Below, in pieces: positions 13,135-22,883 of a DNA stretch of 64,000 nt (positions within the stretch are counted from its first letter, which is position 1; every line of letters begins with the position of its first letter). Source of the DNA: Mesodorylaimus sp. YZB2_4. Lineage: Eukaryota; Nematoda; Enoplea; Dorylaimida; Dorylaimidae. A model generated the notes under the pieces. It had not been told where the DNA came from. It searched no databases and was given only the letters and a program-made list of their open reading frames with translations. The position numbers and the translations under genes were made by a program. Location: positions 231,847 through 295,846 of the forward strand of contig JASANH010000264.1 in NCBI GenBank assembly GCA_030248295.1. Direction: 5' to 3'.

Positions 13135-14930
13135 CAGTTGGCTGCTATTGTCTCAAGTTTCCCCGTAATTGTCTGAAAAGATTGGTTTTTGGGGCTTGAC
13201 GTTGTATTTACATATAAATACAGAGTATATTTGAAATTGAAGCCTTCATGTCATAAAAAAAGGATTTATTTGGAGAAACCTACTGTACAGTACACAAGGC
13301 GCAAGGCACACAAGGCCTTTTTAAGGGGCAAGGCGTACTTCGCCTGGCTGCATGAAGGCAAGCCTTTCGACTACGACCAGTGGAGTGTACTGCATCTGCC
13401 GCGGAAACATCAACTGTAGTGGTTCGGTCTTCCAGCCAGGGGAGAGTATTGATCCCTGACTGCATGCTGAGGTGACAACGTTATTTATGGAAACTTTGAT
13501 CGTGATACATGATAACTGTATTTATTGCCCCCCCCCCCCCCCATCATTTGCTCTCCTGTGCTACAATATTATGATATATCGGAGACTGCAAGCAAGCAGT
13601 TCCGGTGGTTATTTTCTGCAAATATTATGATCGTTTGTGAGCATAGTTGATAGAAAAATATACCACACGCACGCAAGCCTGGAGCTCTTGCACTTGTTGA
13701 CTTGTTTCTTTCTGTTGATTGCGAGGATTCACGCCTGCCTGACTTGCAGTGGTCTACTGTACAGGGTTACATAACTGTGACAGCGGCCGCGGTGGTGCAG
13801 CGGCAAGGCACCACCGGGAGTGGAATTGGCACCAATTCAGCCTGCCGAACCGATCTGGGCTGGATCGGATTGGGGAAAGCGACCCAAGCTGTGGGTCGGC
13901 CAGACAGGAATTTTGTAGTTCTCAGAAAGTTCACTCTTTTCGATATGACTTGGTATAGGATGTTCGCATCTTGATTTTTTGGAGGATTGGAAAATAGAGA
14001 ACTGGCTCGATGTCGTGAATGTGACCAGCAGAAATGAGGCCGCAAAAATAAATGTGTCCATGTCGGATTGAGGCGTACTTTTTCAGCATTGATAGCGAGG
14101 CCGCATCCTTTTGAGAATATTCCTTTAAGCAAGTTCACGGTTGAGTGGAGCTACGGGCAGTACGAGGCTAGGCGGCATAGTTTATGCTCTGCAGCAATCT
14201 GGCCGATGCAGCTGACGCAGCTAATGTTTTTAAGGATCTCGGCGCACCAGTGCACCTAACCGTGGTGCAGCAGCGCAAAAAAGCAACCTATCAACCGGAC
14301 CAGTTTACCAGACCTGATTACTTCACGACAACGATTACGAGGAGATTGACTCATTGACATCATCATCTGTGTGGCAGTGGATCATACGAAGAGCAACCTC
14401 AGGGTCTAGCGCCTCTCGCTCTGATCTGCCTTAGTAAACTTGAAAAGGCTACGTAGAGTGGGGCTTTTGATGGCCGTTAACGGGCTGTATGACATGAGAG
14501 CTGCGGACGCGAGGGAAGGCGTAGGGTAAGTTCTGTTTCGTAGCCTGGCTGGATAGATGAGTATACAGTGCATATTCTGGCTGGATAGATACAGCTGGCC
14601 AGGCTAGATAGATACAGCGCATATTCAGTTTCAAACCCTCCATGATCAATTACTGTACGCAAATTTACTCGAAATATTACAGGCAAATGCAAGACCTAAA
14701 ACTGCGCAGTGGGACGAGACAAAGTGAAGTTGTGTGCATTGCCTTCCAGAACACTAATAAAATCAAGATCTTCTGCTGCTCCTCATTTTTTAACACAAGG
14801 CTTTTGTCGCATACAGTACATTGACTGAAGATAAAGCTTTTATAAGATTACAGTGGTTTACCTAGACAAGACAAAATCACAACAGTAATTAACATGTCGA
14901 ATCTCTCAATATCCTACATTATGTAGCAAA
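13135..14930. other. Intergenic stretch with repeat fragments
   Basis: No gene recognised. It contains a copy of the repeat seen at 57195-57380 (here about 13385-13475, opposite orientation), a run of 15 C at 13528-13542 and a tRNA-like fragment near 13785 (GCCGCGGTGGTGCAGCGG). TACTGTACAGTA-type palindromic words recur. Confidence 0.4.
13385..13475. repeat. Dispersed repeat, inverted mate at 57.2 kb
   Basis: GTCTTCCAGCCAGGGGAGAG followed by TATTGAT here matches, as reverse complement, the segment around 57220-57260, and the upstream GGAAACATCAAC here matches GCTGATGTTTC there. The two are about 44 kb apart in opposite orientation, so this is a dispersed family and not a local hairpin. Confidence 0.65.
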
Positions 14931-17900
14931 TTACCGGTGCAGTAATTTTTGCGTCATAACCACAATCGCACTGATGATCACGCATAGAAAAGTATAGCGA
15001 GCTGATATAGAATTATTTGCTTCAGGGTGCTCTCTTTGCTCGATAACTTGTTGGCAAAGGACAGCAACAGGCTTTGGTATAGAATCGAATGCTGCGCCTG
15101 CAATCCACTCGATTCCCCCCTGACCATGACGCATAAAAGCAAAGTCAAAGCGAGCATTTGGTAACTGGAGTTGGGGTATGACCAGGCGACTTGGTTCATA
15201 AAAAACTTTAGTGCCATCGTCCCAAACTTTGTTTAGTATTGTCTGAAAAAAGTTGAATGTACAACAACGATCAGTCACTGGTTTATGATCTGTATCAGAC
15301 GAGTGATTAGTCAGTGAGGGGTTACTTTTTGCGAGTCGGGTCAATAATCAGTTAGTCTTAAGGTGGTAATCAGTCAAGGATTACATGATCTGGGCGGTCG
15401 GTGGCCCAGTTCATGATACAATTTTCGCATCCCTAAAGCACATTCTTTAGTGGGGAGAGAGAATTCGGGCGAAATGCAAAGAAGAGGTAAAAGTAAACAA
15501 TTGGCAGCATCCGCAAAGACAAATAGCGTGTACATACGTGTTGGTTTCCGCTAAAGGCGACCTCGATGGTCAAGCCGAGAGCCACGCCTTGAAATTCTCC
15601 ACATTTCCCCTCTGGATCGTAATCACTCCTCTGGAAACTAGTCAAGATTAGCTTGGCTTCGTCCTCTCGCCAGATGGTTGGCAAAGTGCCACCATGCTGT
15701 CTGCACGTGCTCCGAGCCACATCTTGATCAAACAAATAAGTCCCGAAGTTGTTCACATTAGCTTGGTTGGTCAGCCCAGGCACAATGAAGTAACATAACT
15801 GGTCCTTGAATGCAACCGTTTTTGTATAGGGAACTTTGTTCTGGGGAAGACAGTAGCTTTTGCCTCCTGTCGGTGGCTGGCGTGGAGGAAGGGATGGCGG
15901 AGGAGGCGGAGGAGGCGGAGGAGGAGGAGGAGGCGGAGGAGGGGGCGAAGGCGGAGGCGGAGGCGGAGGCGGGAAAGAAGAGGAGGGCCCTTTCACATCC
16001 TTCGTGGGATCATAGGCATGTCTGCACAGAACTCCAACAGGCATTTGGAACTCGTAATCAGCCACATTAATCCATAATGGAGGGCCAGTTAGCTTCATAA
16101 CAGTGAAAAACGCGTAAGTGGATTTGTTTTCCCACTGGCTTGGCTCATATTTCAATTGGTTCCCATCCACCCACTCGTAAAAGTCGACATTTTTTGCCTA
16201 TAAAACAAACTTTTACTGAGCAAGATCAATTTCTCAGCTAGCCGCATGAACCCACTCCTTCCTTCATGACGATGACTTCCTCATGCCTTCTGGCCAGATG
16301 GTATGGAGTTCATCGATACCTTCATGTAGCAACCAACAACCAAGAAATCAGCGTCACGTCAGGGTGGCAGCAGAGGATTCTGGCAGCAATCTGATCCTGA
16401 GTAATAATAGTAAAATGTGCACCTGTTTTATTCCGAGCGCTAGAAATTCGCTGGGCACTGGTTCCCTGATGGGACCAGCGGCTGTAAATGCCGTTGAATT
16501 GAACACCATTCTGATAAACTCGTGTTCGTCCTCACTGAGGATTATTGGCAAAGTTGCATTTTCTTTTTCACAAATCTTCGATGCGGTCCAGTAATTGAAT
16601 GAAAAGGTGGAAATAGCGAGCGCATTAGTCATATTTGTGGCATCCTTGACCACAAAATAGCAAATACGATTTTGGAAGATCGCAGTTTGAGTAAAAGCTT
16701 GACTTCGATCGCGATTACAGTTGCTTGCGGCTGGTTTGGACGGTGGATTTGACTGAGACGGGTAGGCCTGCTTACAGACGACTTTAACCACGCCGTGCAA
16801 ATCAGAGCTTTCATTCTGCGCGTTTTTCCATCCTGGCTTAAGCGGTTTTCGATAAATGGCTGTGTAGATAGCGGGCTGGAATCTGTCGGGCCACAATGGG
16901 AAAAACGTAAGTTTTTTCTTGTCGTCCCATTCGTACTCGTAGCCGCCACTGACACGTTTCTAGCAAAAAAGCAAAACGAAAGATGTTTTAACTTGAACGT
17001 AATCAACCCATCTGGACTTTTGGTCAGCCCCATTGAAGACCCATCCTCTTCCCATTGCAGCCTATAGTTCCATGAAAATGTGAAATCTCAGCATTTTTAA
17101 TTCGAGTCAAGCCTGCCAACATAGTATAGTTCGACAGCGCAAATCAAGTTCAGGTTAACTTTGGATTGACTTTAGTGATTGAGAAACTGAGCTTCGCGGG
17201 AAGGCACTCTAATGGTAAACCTGAGAACGAATCAGCACCTGAAGTTGTGCAAGTAAAAGCATGGCAAAGGAGGTTTTATTGGTGTTGGTGGTTTGAATTG
17301 CCCCAAGAAATGGCCCCTCCAAGCGTGCCTCGTGTGTTTGATGGTTCTTTTCAACTGAATTATGTCTTCTGGATGATTTTGGTAAAAATTTGCTAAAAAT
17401 TTTATTGACATATCAGAGGCACAAACTCAATGAGAGAACTTGATGAAAAGTGTCAACAAATTTGTGCAAATGCATCTAGTGATTTGTCATCAAAAGTTTC
17501 GCTGAAGATTACTGGACGTTTTTCTATTTTCCCCCCCCCCCCCCTTTCATGCTAGAAACGGGCTGGCATGAGTGTAAGCTACTGGATGGTCCCTCGCCTG
17601 TGGAAATCGGATTTTATCATAAAGTAGAGGTAAAATAGCCACGGTGGCTCAGTTGGTTGAGGTGTTGCCCCCGCATTGCTTGGGCCAGCAACCCTGACTG
17701 GGAGGCCGCAGTTCTGTTCCGACTGAGGACGGCAATGTAGTAAGCCCGTCTCTGGCCTTGCACACCTGGCTCTGGGCGACTCACCCGGTACCGTCATGTG
17801 GCGGACGCATAACGAGTAGAGAATCAGGAAACTGGTTCACGAACACCAGCCCCTCCCTTCCCGCCCAGTATCATCCAGGGATAGTGGTGCTGGCACAGGA

Positions 17901-19761
17901 TGTCCTCGTGTGGGACACACAGGGAAGCTGCCATGAGATCTGGTCACCTCACGGCCTCACTTATCATATAAAGACTGCTGGTTGGCTATAGGCAAAACGT
18001 GTTGGAAGTCCCTGATCAAGGGGAGGCACGGGGCCAAATCTACAAAAATTAAAAAATAAAGTAGAGGTAAGAAATCAACAAGTAGAGATCGCTGGTTGGA
18101 TATAGGCCTGATCATAGTCAGTCGCCCCCTTCCACGGCAGGTGCGGGTGCACGCTTTTGAGCGAGTTTTCTCGAAATTCTTGGTGATTTGATGTCAGTGA
18201 CAATTTTATATTGGAAAAAATTAAGTAAAGGTATAAATAGAAAACAGAGACATCCAATCGAGAGAGCAAAGTTTTTTCACAAGTTCATCACTGACTGAGC
18301 CCTCATTCTCGCTAAAAATGTCGAGAAAAACTGCCCAAAAAAGTGAGGGTCGAAGAAGCATTCCGAGGAACGAGTTTGCACCAGACTACTGTATATACAT
18401 ATGTATGTATGAGTAGACCCCGGATCGGGTCAGGTACTTTCGGGTCGGGTAGTCGCGTTTTTTAACGATCGGGTCAAACGGGTAAGAAAATGCTGTATAG
18501 CAATTTTGCAAGTTACTACAACTAGCATTTACAGAAACCTTTTCGTGTCTGTTCAACTCCAGGATTTGCAGAATTAGCTTCATTCATGCATGCACGCATG
18601 CTCGGTATTTACTCTGCGCCCAAACCACCAAGTCTGCACCAATAGTAATCCCCCTGACCACCATCCATGTAAGCATTGCAAAATAGTTTAGTGTGTTCAA
18701 AAGTCACAGGTACCCTCACATTCGTCCATCAGTAGCGAAGGTTCTGACAGGAGCTAGTGTCCAGCACAATATGACTTTGTAAGCAGTATCTTCTGTAAAA
18801 ACTGACTGCAACTCTAGCTTGGAGTTAATATATATTCAGGTGTTTCTTTACTCAACCAGTGGCCTGTCCCTGACTCCAAAAGTCATGAGGGTTGCCACGC
18901 CTATTATTTGGATTGGTTAAATCTTGCAAGACGGACAGACCCTAGTCGCTATTAGATCTACTGAGGTTTAAAAAAAAATTATTTGAGCACAATTGTGGGA
19001 AATATGAAGGAATGCTATTGTATTTACTAAGGATAACTAGGGAATAACAAATGATGAAAACTCGGGTGCGTACAGTATAATGAGATGTCTTCATCGAAAT
19101 ATTTTCATACAGTCACCTTTACAGCAAAGTCACTCGCATGTTCTAAGGATTTGTGCAAGGTTTTTATCTCAAGGAGCGTCAGCTGCTCGGACCAGGAACT
19201 TTTGGATCGGGTTCAACTCGACCTGATCTGGTGTCTTTGTATGAGTAATGACAATGACCACTCAGAAAGTAGGTATCATACTTGGTGTTGGAGATCAAAA
19301 AATCTTCCAACCCTGTCGGCCGATAAAGCTTATAAATTCTAGATACAGCGTTTGAGGGAAGTTATGTCTACTTCATTCTACAGTATGTAAATACTCACCT
19401 GCTGTAATCCAAGAGCAACAGGTAAATGATTTTGGAAACGTGACACGAATTCATCTTCGTTCGCATCTTCTATAATAGGCAGAGTTGCCCCATATTGAGT
19501 GCATATGTCGCGGGCCATCGATACATTGAAATAGTTCTTATCACCGACCTTGTATCTAGCTTTTTCGGAGGCTCCCTTAACTCGAAAATAACACGATCTG
19601 TTGCGAAAATTTTCTGTTTTTTCGATTTTATCATTCTTTTCATTGCACATGATTGTGAAAGCAGTCATGTACACCGCCGGATTCAATAATTCTTGACTCA
19701 GTGTTAGTGGTAAATTAATTAGAAAAGGCAGAATTAAAGCTAAAATTATTGGGTTAGACAT
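14931..19761 (-). CDS. Membrane protein with three C-type lectin-like domains
   Basis: Four exons on the minus strand: 19761-19399, 16959-16423, 16197-15538 and 15242-14931, all joined in phase 0, giving 623 residues. A signal peptide (MSNPIILALILPFLINLPLT) is followed by three lectin-like domains. Each shows a CYF motif (RSCYFRV, RICYFVV, QLCYFIV), a T/N-LP-I block (ATLPIIEDANEDE, ATLPIILSEDEHE, GTLPTIWREDEAK) and ALG(L/I). Downstream come EWDDKK, EWVDGNQ and VWDDGTK. A proline-rich linker of over 30 residues separates domains 2 and 3. The protein ends in a hydrophobic segment (YTFLCVIISAIVVM) and a short basic tail, so it is probably a type I cell-surface receptor. No clear EPN or QPD sugar-binding motif is visible, so ligand binding is unknown. 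The first intron (2.4 kb) carries a SINE. Exon 3 may instead end 24 bases earlier. Confidence 0.85.
15888..15986 (-). repeat. Proline-codon tandem repeat in lectin linker
   Basis: A GGCGGAGGA-type purine repeat on the plus strand encodes, on the minus strand, a nearly uninterrupted polyproline stretch with a few serines, between lectin-like domains 2 and 3. It is coding and in frame. Such repeats change length easily by slippage, and a polyproline rod would act as a rigid spacer between binding domains. Confidence 0.85.
17619..18070 (+). mobile_element. tRNA-derived SINE with 15-base target duplications
   Basis: ATAAAGTAGAGGTAA occurs at 17619-17633 and again at 18056-18070, exactly flanking a 422-base element. 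The element begins with a tRNA-like head: box A TGGCTCAGTTGG at 17645-17656 and a box B-like AGTTCTGTTCC at 17710-17720. It ends in an A-rich tail (AAAAATTAAAAA). The perfect duplication and A-tail are the standard marks of LINE-driven retroposition. It is the best-preserved member of a family with copies near 748, 21678 and 54705 and probably 9690. It sits inside a lectin gene intron on the strand opposite to the gene. Confidence 0.92.
18231..18416 (+). other. TATA-like site and short ORF resembling an H3 tail
   Basis: TATAAATA lies at 18231-18238. The ATG at 18318 opens a 32-codon frame beginning MSRKTAQKSEGRRSIPRNEF and stopping at 18416. The start loosely resembles the N-terminal tail of histone H3 (a T-A-x-K-S-x-G core followed by P-R-x-x-x-A), but no histone fold follows in any frame. 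It may be a truncated gene copy or chance. It lies within the intron of a gene on the other strand. Confidence 0.15.
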
Positions 19762-20551
19762 TACTATTGGAAGTTTGGGGAGAAATACGTCTGAAACAGA
19801 AGAACCTGCGGATGAAGGCCACGTGGCAGCCCGAGCGTAGCAATAATGCAGTTTTCAGGTGCCGCCAGTCGAAAACACTTGTTTCTGTAAATCTCTGCTA
19901 TAGCGCCTGCCTGATGTCCCGTCGTCCGTCATCATCGTACTCTATTATCCGAAACACCGAAACTTGCATAGGAGATCTAAAAAATGCGTGGGCAAAATTT
20001 GCTGAAACTTGGCTTGCTTGTTCTCCATGTCATAATCGAAAAACCAAACAAATTTCTTTTTTAGCCGAGGAGAAACTGAGATAGAGAAGGGTAAAGTTAG
20101 TGTTTTTGAGAAGAATTTTTGGTGGGCTGGTTTGCTTGCTAATATTGTAGGCAGCATTTTATTTTTTGCTTCGTGCCGGACTGGAAATGAAAAAATCTTG
20201 CTGCCCACTTTTGATGCACTTTATTTCGATGTAACCATCCTCCACTCTCATAGGAGTTTTGCAAAATGTGAGGACATTTTTCTCCCGGGGAAGAGGCAGC
20301 AGAGAAGTCGGTCAGCCTGCCAAACCTCCAATCCCCAATTCTGATCATATGTACTGTAACTGCTTTACCCCCCCCCCCCCCCTCACAGCTTGCAAGCGTC
20401 TGATTGGCCTGTCAGGCTTCAGTTTTGGGGGCAGTTCGCCTCTTCTTTCGTGCATGTGGAGCAAGCTGAGCGAAGCAGGGTACTGCACACTGCCAGAATT
20501 CTAAACAAAATCACAACGGGACTCTTATTCTGTTACCTGGCCCTGCGCAAG
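19762..20551. other. Intergenic region between divergent lectin-like genes
   Basis: 790 bases separate the start codons of two divergently transcribed lectin-like genes, so their promoters must lie here, or they share one. A run of 15 C is at 20368-20382. No clear TATA box was identified for either gene. Confidence 0.4.
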
Positions 20552-21577
20552 ATGATCGTTTCTCTGATTCTCGTTGCCATTTCGCGCGTGATATGCGTCC
20601 TTTCAACTGATTCGACGACGATTAGCGCCGAGTGTCTGAATGAACCGGACCTATACCCTTATGGCGATCAGTGCTTGTTGATTGCCACGAATTCATCCAT
20701 TTCCAACTTGAGTCTCCACGATGCCATCGAAGAATGCGCCAATCTTAGTCGCAGCTCCATCCCGGGGCGACTACCTCGAATCGAATTAGCTACTCAAATG
20801 AATCTGCAACAAGCGGTCGCTGAATGGCGATTGAGGAATGAAAACGCGGAGCGCCTAGTATTTTGGATCGATTTGATCCGCGACGATCCAATCGACGACT
20901 CAGAAATGTTGGACGAAAGCCTTTGGCACGACGCGGAGAAATGGCGTTCGAAATCAGAAAATCGCACATTAAAAGAAATGTTCTTCGGTCAATCACCACC
21001 TTGGAAATCAATGACGGGCATAAATGAACATCAAAATCGAACTTGCGCTCTGGCCATTATCGAAGCAGCGGAATCGACCGTTTCGATCCTTGATTACTTT
21101 TGCCGCCCCACCGAGTCCAGTCTAATCAATAGTCTCGTTTGCGAAACTGAAACAACATTTTTTGAAACTACAGAATTTTGGGAAACTACGACCAACAACC
21201 CGACGGTCAAACTAAAAATAGACAGTCAAACCGTGGTTGGAGAATTTTCGATTCAGCTGAAATGGGCGATGATCGGTGCCGGAGCTACATTGGCCGCCAT
21301 GTGCATTGTTCTGATTCTGGTCGTCGTGCTCCTCCGTCGACGATATCAAAACAAATTGAAAGGCGCCATGGCCAAAGTGAACAGAGCTCGATCGTCAGAA
21401 AAGAGCACCACCGATGACGTCAGTGGCAGCACATTGCACTCGTCGGCCACGTTCGGGAGTATTTCAGAATCCGCCGATACTTCTTACGCCCCCTTCAAAC
21501 AAACGAAACGAGCAAAAGTTCAAACCAAAGTGCGTCCAGCATCGAAAAAACTAAAACCTGTGAGCCTGAAAAAGTGA
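20552..21577 (+). CDS. Single-exon type I membrane C-type lectin-like protein
   Basis: Intronless frame of 341 residues starting at the ATG at 20552, the first to give a signal peptide (MIVSLILVAISRVICVLS). Residues about 27-199 form one C-type lectin-like domain: ECLNEPDLYPYGDQC at the start, an EEC helix cysteine, GRLPRIE, FWIDL, tryptophans at WHDAEKW, NRTCALAII, DYFC and SLVCE, which supply the usual disulfide cysteines. Several N-glycosylation sites are present. A threonine-rich stalk leads to one transmembrane helix (about 239-261, MIGAGATLAAMCIVLILVVV). A basic, serine-rich cytoplasmic tail of about 80 residues ends PVSLKK. No EPN or QPD motif is evident, so sugar binding is doubtful. 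It is divergent in sequence from its neighbour at 14931-19761. The ligand is unknown. Confidence 0.88.
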   Translation: MIVSLILVAISRVICVLSTDSTTISAECLNEPDLYPYGDQCLLIATNSSISNLSLHDAIEECANLSRSSIPGRLPRIELATQMNLQQAVAEWRLRNENAERLVFWIDLIRDDPIDDSEMLDESLWHDAEKWRSKSENRTLKEMFFGQSPPWKSMTGINEHQNRTCALAIIEAAESTVSILDYFCRPTESSLINSLVCETETTFFETTEFWETTTNNPTVKLKIDSQTVVGEFSIQLKWAMIGAGATLAAMCIVLILVVVLLRRRYQNKLKGAMAKVNRARSSEKSTTDDVSGSTLHSSATFGSISESADTSYAPFKQTKRAKVQTKVRPASKKLKPVSLKK

Positions 21578-21677
21578 CCACTCGATGACATGAGCACGCA
21601 AAAAAGCTCTAGAGCTGCTTTACAAGTGCGTATTCTTGCTTGGCTTTTTGCCCGACTCATAAATAGACTGTTGGCGT

Positions 21678-22122
21678 TGGCGCTCATTGCTTGGGCCAGC
21701 AACCCTGACCGGGAGGCCGCAGTTCTGTTCCTGCTGAGGACGGCAGTTTAGGAAGCCCGTTCTGAGTGGGGACTGGTCTTCGACGGCAGTTTGGTAAGGG
21801 TGTCGCTGGCCTCGCACACCTGGCTCTGGGCGATTCACCCAGTACCATGGCGTGGTGGACGCCCAAAGAATAAAGAGTCAGGAAACTGGTCCTCGAACAT
21901 TAGTCGGGAAAGTCCCTCACCTCCCGCCCAGTATCATCCTGAGATGCTGGTGCTGGCGCAGGATGCACTTGTGTGGAGGTGCTCCTAGTGGAGACACACA
22001 GAGGGAAGCTGGTCACCTCACGGCCCCACTTATCATAACCTGACTGCTAACCATTCATTGGCCAAATGGTTGGAAGTCCCGTGGGGAACCACCCTTGTCA
22101 GAGACAAGTTCGAGGCCACAAA
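21678..22122 (+). mobile_element. SINE family 1, 5'-truncated copy
   Basis: It aligns with the element at 17634-18055 from CATTGCTTGGGCCAGCAACC onward: GGGAGGCCGCAGTTCTGTTCC, GAGGACGGCA, CACACCTGGCTCTGGGCGA, CGCCCAGTATCATCC, GGTCACCTCACGG, CACTTATCATA and TTGGAAGTCCC. The box A head is missing, and it has extra internal sequence around 21765-21800. It lies about 100 bases downstream of the lectin-like gene's stop codon, so it may fall within that gene's 3' untranslated region. Confidence 0.85.
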
Positions 22123-22772
22123 GTTCACTTGATTTTCAGTATGCAAACCCGTAATTTTGAGTGGCATGTAGGGCGGCATGGAACCCAACTCACAAACATT
22201 TTAATGAAAAAATAAGTTTTCAGTCAGATACACTCGTCGAGTCCTCTTGATCGTACGCTTCATAGATACATGGATCTTGCATGACGCGAGATATCACGTT
22301 GTCCCACCGCTATGCTACGAAGCCTATAACTATTGTGTAAGCAATTACTTGTCGAGCGACATGTTCGGGAATGAAGATATCCCCTAGTAAAACGAACAGT
22401 GTTCATAGCACAAGAAGAACAAAGTGACTCGAGTTCGCACACTACCTGAAAAATGAGAATCTAAAAAAGAACTTTGTTACGTCATATTCTTAAGTGGGTG
22501 TCTTTGGCGGAAGAAATCAAAACGCTGCCGATAAACCGTGCATGCTGAAAACAGCTACCATTCCACCAAGATTTACCATGCGCGCTTTTTACTGTTAATC
22601 AATTGCAACACCTGGTCACACATGAATTTTCCTACCATTCAAATAAAACTCTTTTCACTTCTGCACTCATCAGTATGAATGCGTCTTTAATGATTTCCGC
22701 CTAAAATACTTCAAGTCTATCGCTGCTTGAACAGGTGCGGGCACTGAATAGCGTGAGTAAACATTAAAAAAG
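22123..22772. other. Intergenic, nothing recognised
   Basis: Between the SINE and the TATA box of the next gene. No coding potential or repeat was recognised. Confidence 0.4.
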
Positions 22773-22808
22773 TATAAAACTGGATGCCAGTCGTAAGAAG
22801 ATCACTAC
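22773..22808 (+). promoter_or_regulatory. TATA box and initiator of the vWD/DUF5648 gene
   Basis: TATAAAA at 22773-22779 is followed 31 bases on by TCACTAC (22802-22808), whose A at 22804 fits an invertebrate initiator. The spacing is the canonical one. It would give a 5' untranslated region of about 80 bases before the ATG at 22884. Confidence 0.7.
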
Positions 22809-22883
22809 AGCCTTCGGCTAATCAGGTCTGATAAGCGAAGGGGGCTTCGATTGGACTCGAATCATTACTGGGCTCTGATAAGA

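Larger units (their letters stand above)
16960..19398 (-). other. First intron of the three-domain lectin gene
   Basis: This 2.44 kb intron begins GTGAGT and ends TTGCTAG. It contains SINE family 1 with target duplications (17619-18070), a run of 14 C (17531-17544), a plus-strand TATA-like sequence (18231-18238) with a short open frame at 18318, and a GGGTCGGGT-type tract near 18425-18480. No additional lectin exon was seen, so the domain count of three appears complete. Confidence 0.6.

Noticed and set aside
15810..16070. Glu/Ala-rich plus-strand frame at 15.8-16.1 kb
   Set aside because: It is the complement of the polyproline-coding repeat in the lectin gene.
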